Shown: positions 46,789-57,869 of the stretch, in pieces | Position numbering within the stretch: position 1 is the first letter of the stretch | Layout of the letters: each line of letters opens with the position of its first letter | Source: Streptacidiphilus sp. 4-A2 | Lineage (GTDB): Bacteria; Actinomycetota; Actinomycetes; Streptomycetales; Streptomycetaceae | Direction of reading: 5' to 3' | Assembly: GCA_014284505.1 (NCBI GenBank) | Contig: JAAFYY010000001.1 | Coordinates: forward strand, 1,736,001 to 1,800,000 | Length of the DNA: 64,000 bases | Position numbers and translations under genes: made by a program | The notes under the pieces: generated by a model | Databases searched by the model: none | What the model was told of the DNA's origin: nothing | Seen by the model: the letters and a program-made list of their open reading frames with translations, nothing else

Positions 46789-47620
46789 GTGATCCGCGCC
46801 CTGACCGGCTCCGCGACCAGCAAGCGGAGGAAGACCAGCGCCTCCCCCGGGCCCGGCACGGCCCCGCACCAGGCGGCCCCGTATGCGATCGAGCTGCGCG
46901 GGGTGTGCCGCTCCTACGGCCGGGGCCGCGGGGCGGTGCAGGCCCTGCGCGGGATCGACCTGGCCCTCGGCCGCGGCAGTTTCACCGCCGTGATGGGCCC
47001 GTCCGGCTCCGGGAAGTCCACCTTCCTCAGTGCGCGGCGGGCCTGGACCGGCCGGACGCGGGCGAGATCCGGCTCGGCGGCGAGGAGATCACCCGGCTCA
47101 GCGAGAACCGGCTCACCGAGCTGCGCCGCGGCCGGATCGGCTTTGTCTTCCAGTCCTTCAACCTGCTGCCCTCGCTGACGGTCGAGCAGAATGTGCTGCT
47201 GCCGCAGCGGCTCGCCGGGGTGCGTCAGGACCGGGCGCGGGCCCTGGAGCTGCTGGCCCAGGTGGGTCTCGGCGAGCATGCCGGACGGCGTCCCGGCCAG
47301 CTGTCCGGCGGGCAGCAGCAGCGGGTGGCGATCGCCCGGGCCCTGATCACCCGCCCGGACGTGCTGTTCGCCGACGAACCCACCGGCGCGCTGGACACCC
47401 GGACCGCGCACGAGGTGCTGGACCTGCTGCGGCACGCCGTGGACGCGATGGGCGCGACAGTGGTCATGGTGACCCACGACCCGGTGGCGGCCTCGGTCGC
47501 CGACCGGGTGCTCTTCCTGGTCGGCGGTGCCCTCGCCGACCAGCTGCACCACCCGCGCCCGCAGGCGGTCGCCGACCGGCTGGCCGCACTGACCACCCGC
47601 CGGATGGGAGCAGCGCATGA
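46789..47620 (+). CDS. ABC transporter ATP-binding protein (MacB/LolD-type), frameshifted
   Basis: GTG 46789 follows AGGAGGAG. Walker A: FTAVMGPSGSGKSTFL; then after an indel near 47035 LDRPDAGEIRLGGEEI, the Q loop GRIGFVFQSFNLLPSL, signature QLSGGQQQRVAIARALI, Walker B DVLFADEPTGALDT and the H loop VVMVTHDPVAASVADRVLF. It ends at the TGA 47618-47620 that overlaps the permease ATG, needing a second indel near 47595. It energises the adjacent FtsX-like permease, probably exporting a peptide, lipid or antibiotic. Confidence 0.87.
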
Positions 47621-50124
47621 CGAACGACTGGCCCGCGCCTCCATGCGCTTCCGGCCCGCCTCCTTCGCGGGCACCCTGGTCGCGCTGCTGCTGGCACCGC
47701 CGTCATGGCGGCCTGCGGCATCCTGCTCCAGACCGGCCTGACCGCGCAGTTGCCACCGGTCCGGTACGCCGGCACCCCGGTGGTCGTCGCCGCCGACCCG
47801 GATGTCAGCACCACGGTGCGCAACGGGCAGGACACCGAGACCGTGAGCCAGGCGGTGCCCGAACGGGCCCGGATGGACGCCACCTTGGTGGCCCGGATCG
47901 CCGGACTGCCGGGGGTCGCCGCGGCCCGCCCGGACAGTGCCTTCCCGCTGCCGGCGGGCAGCGGCCACCCGGCGCTGACCGGCCGGGGCTTTGCCGCGCT
48001 CGGCATCGCCGGGCCCGCCGACCGGCTGGTCGAGGGCCGCCCGCCCGGCCCGGGCGAGGTGGTGCTGGACGCCGACACGGCGCGCACGCTGCGCCTGGCG
48101 CCCGGAGCGCGCCTCACCCTCACCGCTCCCGGCGGCACCGGGCAGCTTCCGCGTCTGCGGCCTGGCCGCCGCACAGTCCGCCGGGCCCACCGCCTGGTTC
48201 GCCGACGCCACCGCCGGCCGCCTCTCCGCCCATCCGGGCCTGATCGACGCGATCGCCGTCCAACCGCGCGACGGCGTCGGCGTCCAGGCGCTCGCCGCCC
48301 AGGTCCGCCAGGCGGTCGGCGGCGCCGCCCAGGTGTTCACCGGGGACGGCCGCGGCGCCGTCGAGCAGCCCGCGATCGGCGGAGCGCGCACCCTGCTGAT
48401 GGGCATCGGCGGCTCCTTCGGCGGCTACGCCGGCCTGACGGCGGTCTTCGTGGTGATGAGCACCGTCGGCCTGGCCACCGGTCAGCGGGCCCGCGAGTTC
48501 GCCCTGCTGCGCGCCATCGGCGCCACTCCCCGGCAGATCCGCCGGACCATCGCCACCGAGGCGCTGCTGCTCGCCCCCTGGCCGGGGCACTCGGCCTGCT
48601 GCCCGGACTGGCCCTCGCCCGCTGGTGGTTCGGCCAGCTGGTGGCACGCGGGACGGTCCGCCCGGCGTCCGGCTCGACGTGGGCCCGCTGCCGCTGCTCG
48701 CCGCCGTGCTCTGCTGCACCCTGTCCGCGCTGGCGGCCGGCTTCCTGGCCGCCCGCGGCCCTCCCGGCTGCGCCCCGGCCAGGCGATCGGCCGGGCCGGC
48801 ATCGAGCCGGGCCGGCTCGGCCGGGTGCGGATCTGCTTCGGGCTGCTGTTCACCGCGGGCGTGGTGGTGGCCGTCCTCGCCGCCACCCTGAACGGTTCGA
48901 CCGCCGCCAACACCGCGCTCGGCGTGGTCATGTGCTTCATGATGGCCGTCGCCCTGCTCGGCCCCTCGGTGGCCCGGCTGGCCGCCGCCGCACTCGGCGC
49001 CCCGCTGCGGGCCCTGGGTGCGCCCGGCTCGCTGGCCGCCGACAACACCCGGGCCAACGCCCGCCGACTGGCCTCCGCGATCACCCGATCGTCCTGGTCA
49101 CCGCGTTCTGCGGGACCCTGCTGTGTCTCCAGAGCACCATCACCCACACCGGTGACCAGAATCTGCGTACCGGTGTCACCGCCGACCAGGTGCTCGGCTC
49201 CACCGGGCCCGGCCTGCCCGCGGGCAGCGCCGACGGGCGCCCGGGTGCCAGGCGTGGCGCCGCCGTGGTGTGCTGCGTACCTCCGTGCTCTTCACCGACA
49301 GCCAGCAGATCGACTCCGCCACCGCACTCGGCGTCGACGGGGACCTGGCCATGCTGCCCGAGGTGCTCGACCTCGGGGTGCGCACGGGCTCGCCGGCCGA
49401 CCTCGGCCGCTCGCCCGGCACCGTCGCCCTGGATGCGGGCCTGGCCCAGGAACTGGGCGTGCGGGTCGGCGACCAAGTGCCGCTCTGGCTCGGGGACGGC
49501 ACCGCGGTGCGGCCCGTGCTGGTGGCCACCTACGCCCGCGGGCTGGGCCTCGGCCAGGTGCTGCTGCCCCGGGCGGCGGTCGCCGCGCATGTCACCGACG
49601 GGTACGACAGCCAAGTGCTGGTCGCCGACGCGCCGGGCGCTGACCGTGCGGCCGTGGCGGCCGGGCTGAGCGGTCCCGGCGGGGGCGTGACCGTCACCGG
49701 CCGGGCCGGATTCGCGGCCCAGGCGGACCAGGCGGCGGAGCTCAGCGCCTGGGCCAACACCGTGATGGCGGGTGTGCTGGGTGGGTTCGCCGCCGTCAAC
49801 GCCGCCAACACCCTGGTCATGACGGTGTTCGAGCGGCGCCGCGAGGTCGCCCTGCTGCGGCTGGCCGGTACCACCCGGCGTCAGGTGCGCCGGATGATGT
49901 GCTGGGAGGCGCTGCTGGTCGCCGTGGCCGGGCTGGCGCTCGGCGGGGCGATCGCCTGGACCACCCTGGTCCCGATCGCCCGCGGCGTCGCGGGCACCGG
50001 ACCGTATGTCCCGCCGGGCCTGGTGCTGCCGCTGGCCGCCGGAGCCGTGCTGCTCTGCCTCGCCGCGACCGCGCTGCCCACCCGGGCGCTCCTGCGCAAC
50101 CCCCCGGTGACCGCAGCCCGCTGA
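47617..50124 (+). CDS. FtsX-like ABC transporter permease, frameshifted
   Basis: The start is ATG 47617, coupled to the ATPase stop. After an early indel the first helix reads FRPASFAGTLVALLLA, then VMAACGILLQTGLTAQL. A large outer domain (MDATLVARIAGLPGVAAARP, ADRLVEGRPPGPGEVVLDAD) precedes the first FtsX bundle (GGYAGLTAVFVVMSTVGLAT, EFALLRAIGATPRQIRRTIA). A second half repeats the plan, ending RREVALLRLAGTTRRQVRRM and VLLCLAATALPTRALLRNPP. Indels near 47640-47700, 48150, 48580, 48660, 48765, 49085 and 49235. About 830 residues in total, as expected for a MacB-type two-half permease. Confidence 0.83.
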
Positions 50125-50329
50125 GGGCAGACGGCGCGAACTACTGCCTGGTCGCCTGCTTTCCCTTACAGTTCGATCAAGCAGTTCGATTGCGCGGGCA
50201 TTCAACTCTGTCGTCACACACGGATGTTGGACGCCCCCTACCCCCATCGGTGGAGCCGTCCACCGGAACCTGCCCGTCCAGTCGTGAGGTGACCGTGAAC
50301 GGAACCGCGGCACAGCCCAGGAGGCACGG

Positions 50330-51537
50330 ATGACCGAGCCGGACTTCAAAGAGGACGCCCCGCTCGACCCCTACCAGCAGTACGCGCGCCTGCGGCAGCA
50401 GTGCCCGGTGGCGCATGTGGAGCAGGCGAGCGGCGTCAAGGCCTTCCTGATCACCCGGTACGCCGACGCCAAGGCCGCGCTGAACGACCCGCGGCTGGCG
50501 AAGAACCCACGGAACGTCAGGGAGGGGACGCCCGAACCGGTCGCGCAGATCAACCGCGGCGACGACTCCTACCCCCGCCGAGCACATGCTCTCGTCCGAC
50601 CCGCCGGACCACGAGCGGCTGCGCCGGCTGGTCGCGGGCCAGTTCACCGCGCGCCGCACCGCCCTGCTCGGGCCGCGGATCCAGCAGATCACCGATGAAC
50701 TGATCGACGGCTTCGCCCGGCCGGCAGCGCCGGCAAGGCCGACTTCGTCGAAGCCTTCGCCGGTCAGCTCCCCACGCTGGTCATCGCCGAGCTGCTCGGC
50801 GTGCCGGCCGAGGACCGCAACCAGTTCCGGCAGTGGTCCGCCGACAGCCTGCTGCCGGCGCACGACCCGGCACAGCGCAGCGGCTCCGTCGCGCTGATCG
50901 ACTATGTGGACGCGGTGATCGCCCGCAAGCGCGAGGAGCCCGGCGAGGACCTGATCAGCGCCCTGATCGCGGACCACGGCCAGGACCGGCTCAGCCCGGA
51001 GGAACTGAGCGGCAGCGTGCTGCTGCTGATCCTCGCCGGGCACGAGACCACGGTCAACCTGCTGGGGAACGGCCTGCTGGCGCTGCTGCTGCACCCCGAG
51101 CAGACCGCCCAGCTGCGCGGGCAGCCCGGTCTGATACCGGCCGCGGTCGAGGAGTTCCTGCGCTACGACGCGCCGGTGGAGCGCGCCACCCCCGGTTCGC
51201 CGTCGAGGATCTCGACATCGCCGGCACGCACATTCCGGGCGGCAGCTTTGTCTCGGTGGTGCTGGGATCCGCGAACCGGGACGGCGCCGCGTTCGACGGC
51301 CCCGACCGGCTCGATCTGCGCCGCGAGCCGCGCGGGCACCTGGCGTGCGGCCACGGCCTGCACTTCTGCCTGGGCGCGCCGCTGGCCCGGCTGGAGGCAC
51401 GGATCGCGTTCGAGACGCTGCTGCGCCGACTGCCGGAGATCAGCCTCGACATCCCGCCGGACCAGCTGACCTACCGTCACAGCACACTGATGCGCGGGCT
51501 TTCGTCACTGCCGATCACCTTCCGCGCCGCGCCCTGA
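50330..51537 (+). CDS. cytochrome P450 (CYP107-like), frameshifted
   Basis: ATG 50330 follows AGGAGG. N-terminus: FKEDAPLDPYQQYARLRQQC. After an indel near 50575: HMLSSDPPDHERLRRLVAGQ (helix C). I helix: LLLILAGHETTVNLLGNGLL; K helix: VEEFLRYDAPVERATP; heme loop: HLACGHGLHFCLGAPLARLE with the Cys ligand (Ala in place of the usual Phe at the first loop position). Other indels near 50730 and 51195. It is monocistronic and 14 kb from the NRPS cluster, so no link to it is claimed. The redox partner is not encoded nearby. Confidence 0.85.
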
Positions 51538-51641
51538 CCCGGGGTGCCCCGACCCGGGGTGCCCTGAGCCCGCTCTGCGGTGATCCCGGCGCGCTCTGAT
51601 CCCCGGGCTGCCTCCGACCGGACGTCGCAGGCCCCGGGCGG

Positions 51642-53209
51642 TCAGCCGCGTGCCTGGTCCAGCCACTCCAGCGCCTGCCGGGTCTCCACGCTCAGCGGGT
51701 GGTGGCGGCCGTGCGCGCGCTCCGCCTCGAACAGCAGGTGCAGCAGCGTCTCCCGGGCGGCCGCGCGGTCGCCGGTGGCCAGCAGCAGCCGGCCGGTGCG
51801 GCGGCGGATCTCCAGCGGGAAGGCCGGGTCGGCGGCGGCCTGCTGCTCGGCGTACGGCAGCAGCGCCCGGTACTCGGCGAGCGCCGGTGCCGGTTCGCCG
51901 AGCTGCTCCAGGCACTGCGCGGCCTCGTAGCGGAAGCGCAGTGCCTGCGGGTCGGCCGGTCCGGCCTCGGCCGCCCGGTCCTCGGCCAGCCGCCGCAGCT
52001 CGGGCAGCGCGGCCTGGAACCGGCCGTCCTCCATCAGCGTCGCCGCGTACTGCTTGCGCAGCATGCGGACGACGGGCGAGCGCGGGCCGTGCTCGGCCGT
52101 GGCGGCGGGCAGGGCGCCGCCCAGGACGTCCACGGCCTGGGTGATCCGGCCGGCGTCGAGCAGCCCTCGCGCCCGGTCCACGGCGGCGGCGACGGTGTCG
52201 CCCCGGACAGGGGCCGGCGCGTGGGCCGGGGCGGACGGCCGTTCTTCCTGGGCGGGCGGCTGGGCTCGGGCGGCGGTCCGGTCCGGCCAGGGGGCGTACG
52301 GGCGCAGGAACGGGCGGGTGGGGTCCATCGGTCCGCCCGGGCCCGCCGCGCGGGCCGGTGCGGGCACCGGCAGCAGCGGAGCGAGCGCCCGGTAGACCTC
52401 CTGCGCGTTCGCCGGACGGTCCCGCGGGTCCTTGGCGAGCAGCCGGAGTACCAGCTCCTCCAGCGGCTCGGGCACCTCCGGCCGGACCTGGCGCAGCGGC
52501 ACCGGCTGCTCGTAGACGTGGCGGTGCAGTACGCCCAGGGCCGAGGAGCCGGTGAACGGGGCGGTGCCGCTGAGCAGTTCGTGCAGCACCACGCCGAGTG
52601 CGTAGAGGTCGGCGGCCGGTCCGACCGGGCCGCCCATGGCCTGCTCCGGGGCCATGTAGACCGGGCTGCCGATCGGCGATCCGGTGCGCGTCAGCCGGTG
52701 GTGTCGGTGTCCAGCACGGCGGCGACGCCGAGGTCGAGCACGGTCAGCGTGCCGTCCGGGCGGACCAGCACATTGCGTGGCTTGAGGTCGCGGTGCACGA
52801 CCGGCACCGCGTGCACCGCCGCCAGCACCGAACACAGCTGCGCCGCGACCGCGACCGCCCACGGCCACGGGTAGGGATCGTGCTCCGCGAGATGGTCGGC
52901 CAGGTCGGCGCCCTCCAGGTACTGCATCACCAGGTAGAGGTCGACGCCGTCGCCACCCGCGTCGTGCACGGTGACCAGGCCGGGGTGGTCGACCTGGGCG
53001 GTGACCCGGCACTCGCGGACGAAGCGGCGGCGCACCTCGTCGCCGTCGCCGTCGGCCGCGCGGGCCGCCCGGTCGGGGTGGAGCAGCTTCACCGCGACCT
53101 TGCGGTCGAGGTGGCTGTCGCGGGCCAGCCAGACCTGGCCCATGCCGCCCTGGCCGATGAGCGACACCAGCTCGTAGCGCCCGGCGATGATCCGGCCGTT
53201 CAACGCCAC
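51642..53209 (-). CDS. Ser/Thr protein kinase with C-terminal repeat region, frameshifted
   Basis: The start is GTG 53207-53209 inside the end of the upstream gene. Kinase domain: YELVSLIGQGGMGQVWLARD, VAVKLLHPD (ATP Lys), VVHRDLKPRNVLVRPDGTL (catalytic loop) and VLDLGVAAVLDTD, where DLG replaces DFG. After an indel near 52690 come GSPVYMAPEQAMGGPVGP and DLYALGVVLHELLSGTAP. A Pro-rich linker is followed by a TPR-like helical region (residues about 330-520). It has no membrane helix. The overlap with the upstream membrane protein gene suggests they work together. Confidence 0.82.
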
Positions 53210-53781
53210 TCCCGTTCCCGGTCGTGGCCCTGCTCCCGCAGGTAGGCGCTGAGTTCGTCGAGCTCCGCCCGGACCTGGTCGATCCGGCCGCTGGGCGCGG
53301 GGACCGGCGGGGCCGCCGGGGCCGGGGCGGGGCGGTACCCGGTCGGCCGCGGCGGGTAGGGCTGCGGGTAGGGCCGGCCGTCCGGGCCCAGGCCCAGGGC
53401 CGGGGCGGGGGCCAGGGCCGGGCCCAGGAGCGTGGCCGGTGGCTTGCGCTGAGCCCGCCGCAGGTCGTTGACGAGGAAGTACACCGAGCAGAACACCGCC
53501 ATCAGCATCAGGCCGCCCCCGCCGATATTGCTCTCCCAGTTGGTGTAGCTGTCGGTGGCCCCGCACAGGATCAGCATCGCGGTGCACAGGAAGGCCGTCA
53601 GGCAGAGCATGACCCAGTCCCGGGTCCGGCGGCGGGTGGCCGCCAGCCAGACCAGCGGCACCCAGCCCAGGATGCCCACGGTCACCAGCGGAACAGCCGC
53701 GAGCACCACCCGCAGCAGGATCACCGTCGCCCGCACGGCCGTGCTGCGGCGCTTCGGCGGTATCGGGCCGGGGCCGTTCAT
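53200..53781 (-). CDS. small membrane protein coupled to the Ser/Thr kinase
   Basis: ATG 53779-53781 follows AGGAG. Intact, 193 aa, starting MNGPGPIPPKRRSTAVRATV. Four membrane segments (about residues 17-35, 38-50, 59-75 and 87-103) precede a long Pro-rich cytoplasmic tail ending SGRIDQVRAELDELSAYLRE. The stop overlaps the kinase start by ten bases. It could anchor or be a substrate of the kinase. No named family. Confidence 0.7.
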   Translation of the reverse strand: MNGPGPIPPKRRSTAVRATVILLRVVLAAVPLVTVGILGWVPLVWLAATRRRTRDWVMLCLTAFLCTAMLILCGATDSYTNWESNIGGGGLMLMAVFCSVYFLVNDLRRAQRKPPATLLGPALAPAPALGLGPDGRPYPQPYPPRPTGYRPAPAPAAPPVPAPSGRIDQVRAELDELSAYLREQGHDREREWR

Positions 53782-53950
53782 GGCACAGCTCCTGGTGCTC
53801 GGGCGGGCGCGGGCGGGGCCGGTGACGGGCGGGGGCCACCGGCGCTGGGGAGCAGCGTACCGATCCTGTGTGCCGGCTCTGGACATGCCCTCACCTGCGG
53901 CGTCCGCCCGGGCCGCGATCCGCCCGGCGCGCCGGGCGTCAGTCCGGGCG

Positions 53951-56021
53951 TCAGTCCGGGCGGACGCTGCCCTCCGTCAGGCCGTCGCACAGACCCTGGA
54001 CGAGCTGCTCGCCCAGGCGTCCGGCCAGCCGCAGCGTGTCCTCGAAGGCGGCGAGGTCGCGGAACCGGTCGCCGTAGCGGCGCTGCTCGGCCAGCGGCAT
54101 CCGGGGCACCTGGAGCCGGCGCACATCCAGCCGGGTGGAGGTGGTGGTGTAGCTGCTGGCCCGGCGGTTGTTGGCGGTGCCCCGCAGGAACCCGGCCAGG
54201 AACCACGGGTCGAGCGCCGCCGGGTCGGGCCGCAGCAGCTGGACATTGCGCCCCAGCACGGCCCCCGCTGTCGTCGCGTCCATCACCCGGGTCACATGGC
54301 CCCGGCCGAGCACCGGTAGCACCACGTCCCCGACGCGGGTGATCACCGGCGGTTCGGCGGTGTCCTCCAGCAGCACGCCGGAGGGGCCGCGGTCGCCAGG
54401 TCGTGCTCGGTCAGCACCAGGACCCCGGGGCCGGTCGCGGCGCCCCCGGCCCCGGTGTCACCGCCGCCGGCCCCGGTGCCGCCGGTGGTCGCGGCCACAC
54501 CCGCGTAGGTCACCAGCGCACCGGCCCGGGCCAGCTCGCCGACGCTGGTCAGCGGCCAGTTGACGGGCTCGCCGCGGCTGACGGCGGCCGGCCCGAGCTC
54601 GGCGGTGCGGCGCAGCGTGTCGGTGAAGCGCTCCCGGACGTCGTCGAGGCCGTTCGCCCCGCCGCCCACCACGGGCTGCGGCAGATGCCTGGCGGGCGCG
54701 AGGTCGACGTCGTCGTCCAGCAGCTCGACCAGCGGCCGGGTGATGCTGATGCCGGGCTGCTCGGGCAGGGTGTCCTGCCGGTCGAACTCCTGCCAGGCGT
54801 CCAGCGCGGCCGCGCGTGCGGCCTGCCAGGGCAGCTTCCCGCCGCCCGCCGGGGCGGGGCCGCCCGCGTCCACCAGCAGCAGCCGCTGCGGCAGCGGTCG
54901 CCCGGCGCCGGGACGCCGCAGCACCCACAGGTGGAGCGGGAGGCCGTACGGCGGCGCCGCGCCCGCGGGCAGGGCGATCACCGCGCGCAGCGCCCCCGGC
55001 GCAGCAGGTCGGCCCGGATCCGGCGGCCGGAGCGGCGCGAAGCCGCCGCGGGCGGCATCAGCAGCACCACGGTGCCCTCCTCGCGGACGTGCGCCAGCGC
55101 GTGCTGCACCCAGGCCAGCTCGGATTCGGTGCGGGGCGGGAACCCGTACTCCCAGCGGGCGTCATAGGCGAGTTCGTCGTGGCCCCAGTTGCGCTCGTTG
55201 AACGGCGGGTGGCAGAGCACCGCGTCGGCCGTCCGGGGCGGGAGGGCGTCCGCGCGCAGGCTGTCGCCGACGTGGATCCGGACCGGTGCGTCGGTGTGCA
55301 GGGCCAGCCGCAGGGCGGTCAGCGCGGCGAGGTCCGGGTCGGCCTCCTGGCCGCGGACGGCGCTGCCGCCGACGGCGGCGGCGCGGAGCAGCCCGCCGGA
55401 GCCGCAGGCCGGGTCGAAGACCTCGGCCGCCGGTCCCGCGAGCGCGGCCATCAGCTCCGCGAGTTCCGCCGGTGTCACCGTGTACTGCCGTGCCCCGGAG
55501 TCAAGATGACGCCCCATCAGAAATTCGTACGCCTGCCGGGGGCCGAGCTCCTGACCGAGCTCGACGCTTCCGCGCAGCAGCGGAACGGACACTGACGCAT
55601 CGTCAACTTCGATCGGGACCGGATGCCCCTCGCCCAGCCGCTCCCGCAGCACAGCGGCGAACGCCCCGGGCAGCCCGGCGGCCGGCGCGCGGTCCGCACC
55701 CGAGTCCAACTCGCGCCAGAGATCCGGACGTTCACGGACCAGCAGCAGCGCGCAGCCGATCTGCCGCAGGGCGGCGGCGGCTCCGCCCGGAGCCTGCTCG
55801 ACCTGCTGCCAGATCCGCTCGCGCAGCGGGACAAGCGTCAGCTTTCCCTGTGCGCGCAGCCACTGCTCGACCTCGCCGAGGTCGAAGGTGGGGCTGGCAT
55901 CGGTGCCGCCGACCGGCCTGGGGAAGTCCTGGTGCCGGCGCCGCCAGTTGCTGACGGCGGCCCGGCCGACTCCGGCGAGCCGGGCGATTCCACCCGTCAC
56001 CTCTGTCCTGTGCTCCGGCAC
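53951..56021 (-). CDS. DNA N6-adenine methylase with HTH head and specificity-like tail, frameshifted
   Basis: GTG 56019-56021 follows GAGGGGG. N-terminus: an HTH of the excisionase/MerR look (GGIARLAGVGRAAVSNWRRR, PTFDLGEVEQWLRAQG). Methylase core: AEVFDPACGSGGLLRAAAVG (motif I) and ADAVLCHPPFNERNWGHDEL (motif IV, with His where NPPF has Asn), then LAWVQHALAHVREEGTVVLL. After indels near 55000 and 54390 the tail LNRNVQ-like region (AGAVLGRNVQLLRPDPAALD, TSTRLDVRRLQVPRMPLAEQ, YGDRFRDLAAFEDTLRLAGR) resembles a type I specificity half-domain. About 690 residues. No restriction subunit is nearby, so it may be a solitary or regulatory methylase. Confidence 0.78.
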
Positions 56022-56182
56022 TGCTCGGACCCCCTCGCGACAGCTGGACAGCTCACCGGGATCATTACACAGCCCACCATTCACATTCTCGCTTCACGGG
56101 TCGAACTTGTGTTGACGCGGTTCACAGCCAATAATCACATTGTCCTGCCGCTCACCCATAGCCCAGAAGGGGCCCCCTCCGC

Positions 56183-56906
56183 ATGCCTCAGCACCTCCGT
56201 CACGTCATCCTGGGGGCCCTCTGCGCCACGGCAGTTGCCGGCCTCGCGGCGTGCAGCTCGGCCACCCCCGCCACCGGCGCCGGGACGGCCACCAGCACCG
56301 CGGCGGCATCAAAAAGCGCCCCCGGCCGACCCCGACGCGGGGCTGCAGACGGGTGCCAAGCTGGAGGCCATGCTTCTGCCCGTCCACGAGGTGCCGAGCT
56401 CGCTGAAGCTGGACCCGAGCGGATCCCGGGAAACGCTGGAGGTGTTCTCGGCGCCGTCCATGGGCAACGTCTCCAAGACCCAGGCCTGCTCCCTCCTCGG
56501 CGGCACCAGCTGGATCACCGCGACGGGGATCGGCAGCGGATCCTTCGCCCAGAACGACTACACCGACAGCTACGGCAACATGTTCGCCCAGGAGGTCGAC
56601 GCCTTCCGGGGCGACAACGCCACCGCGACGATGACCCAGCTGGAGCACGTCTTCACCGAGTGCAAGTCGTTCAAGATCACCCAGAGCGGCTCCTCCTTCA
56701 CCGAGGGCCTCAGCTGGAAGAGTCTCCCCGGCGTGGGCGACCAGGCGCTGAAGGCGGTCATCAGCTCCCCCGAACTCGACGGCGGCACCACCCTGGTGGC
56801 CGTCCGGGTGGGCAATCTGATTGCCACGACCCTCGACAACGACCAGAACAACACCGGCTCGGCCGGTGTCGCGCTGGCCGAGCGGCTGACCAAGAACCTG
56901 CACTGA
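56183..56906 (+). CDS. secreted lipoprotein, unknown function, frameshifted
   Basis: ATG 56183: MPQHLRHVILGALCATAVAG and the lipobox GLAAC. After an indel near 56320 the mature part reads LQTGAKLEAMLLPVHEVPSS, KTQACSLLGGTSWITATGIG, SYGNMFAQEVDAFRGDNATA and ALAERLTKNLH. The size (about 240 aa) and pattern are those of conserved Streptomyces lipoproteins with a two-Cys sensor-like domain (KTQAC, FTECKSF). A TTGACG -35-like hexamer lies at 56112-56117, but no clear -10 is paired with it. Confidence 0.7.
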
Positions 56907-56933
56907 GCCCCCGGGCCCGGATCAGGGCCGACG

Positions 56934-56994
56934 GCTCCGGCCGACGGCCGACCCAGTGACACGGGGGTGCGCTGGGTCGGCTGTCGGCCGGAGC
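56934..56994 (+). terminator. very strong hairpin terminator
   Basis: Arms 56934-56956 and 56972-56994 form a 23-bp stem with a single G-T pair and a 15-base loop, 28 bases after the lipoprotein stop. It is the longest stem in the window. Confidence 0.75.
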
Positions 56995-57025
56995 ACGGCC
57001 GGGCGGCGGGGCCTGGCCGGGAACC

Positions 57026-57037
57026 ATATCGCGATAT
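57026..57037. promoter_or_regulatory. ATATCGCGATAT palindrome before the DUF1707 gene
   Basis: A perfect 12-bp dyad in an AT-rich spot, 67 bases before the DUF1707 start codon. Its position suggests an operator; similar TATCGCGATA dyads are bound by GntR/PadR-like repressors, but no such gene is adjacent. Confidence 0.5.
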
Positions 57038-57101
57038 AGCGTTAGTCTTGTCAGTCGCGCCGCCGGCCGCGGCACGAGACCTTCGACAGGACCAGGACCC
57101 A

Positions 57102-57143
57102 AGCATGTCGCGAGAGATCCCGAGCATGTCGCGAGAGATCCCG
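57102..57143 (+). repeat. perfect 21-bp tandem duplication at the DUF1707 start
   Basis: Two exact copies of a 21-base unit (57102-57122 and 57123-57143) each contain ATGTCGCGAGAGATCCC, giving MSREIPSMSREIPP. It duplicates the start codon in frame, so either ATG could be used. Confidence 0.8.
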
Positions 57144-57779
57144 CCCGCCGGGAAGAGCTCCGGCCCCGCATCCGCGCCCGAGCTGCGGGCCTCCCACGCG
57201 GACCGGGACCGGGCGGTGGACGTGCTGCGGGTCGCGGCCGGGGACGGCCGGCTGACCTCGGACGAACTGGACGAGCGGCTGGAGGCCGCCCTGTCGGCGC
57301 GGACCGTCGGTGAACTCACGGCGCTCACCACCGACCTGCCGCCGGTGTCGGCCTGGGACGGCGCGGCGGTGGCGGAGGTCAGGGATCTGCTCCGGATCGA
57401 CCAGAAGTTCAGCACGGTCGAACGCGCCGGGCGCTGGGTGGTACCGCGGCGGCTGGAGCTCACCGCGGAGTGGAGCGAGGTGACGCTCGACTTCACCCAG
57501 GCGGTGATCACCCAGGACACCCTGCAGATCGACATGAAGATGCGCGGCAAGAACCTGACGCTGATCACCCGGCCGGGCATGGTCGTCGACACCGATGACC
57601 TGACCCTGGAGTTCTGCAAGGTCAGGATCCGTCAGTCCCCGGCCGCCGGTACGCCGGTCACGCTGCGGGTGAAACTGGTCGGCAGGAAGAGCTTCGGCCA
57701 CATCGTGGTGCGTTCCCCGCGCCGGACGTTCGGCCAGTGGCTGCTGCGCCGGCCCGGATCCCAGCCGGACCGCGACTGA
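57105..57779 (+). CDS. DUF1707 (SHOCT-like) domain protein
   Basis: Intact. The DUF1707 domain is LRASHADRDRAVDVLRVAAG with DGRLTSDELDERLEAALSAR and TVGELTALTTDLPP. A beta-rich C-terminal part (LRIDQKFSTVERAGRWVVPR, LELTAEWSEVTLDFTQAVIT, LTLITRPGMVVDTDDLTLEF) resembles the cell-wall-active antibiotics response (LiaF-like) domain without membrane helices. The start lies in a 21-bp duplication; ATG 57126 is the other option. A sensing or scaffold role at the membrane is typical for the family. Confidence 0.8.
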   Translation: MSREIPSMSREIPPAGKSSGPASAPELRASHADRDRAVDVLRVAAGDGRLTSDELDERLEAALSARTVGELTALTTDLPPVSAWDGAAVAEVRDLLRIDQKFSTVERAGRWVVPRRLELTAEWSEVTLDFTQAVITQDTLQIDMKMRGKNLTLITRPGMVVDTDDLTLEFCKVRIRQSPAAGTPVTLRVKLVGRKSFGHIVVRSPRRTFGQWLLRRPGSQPDRD

Positions 57780-57869
57780 CACCGTCCCGGGGTCCGGATT
57801 CTGACGCCGCGGCGACCGCCGTTCACCGCGCTGGCCGCTCCCGGGCGCTGGGATACCCTGTGCCACGTG

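Noticed and set aside
50330..51537. P450 as a tailoring enzyme of the NRPS/PKS cluster
   Set aside because: It lies 14 kb away beyond several unrelated operons, so no link can be supported.
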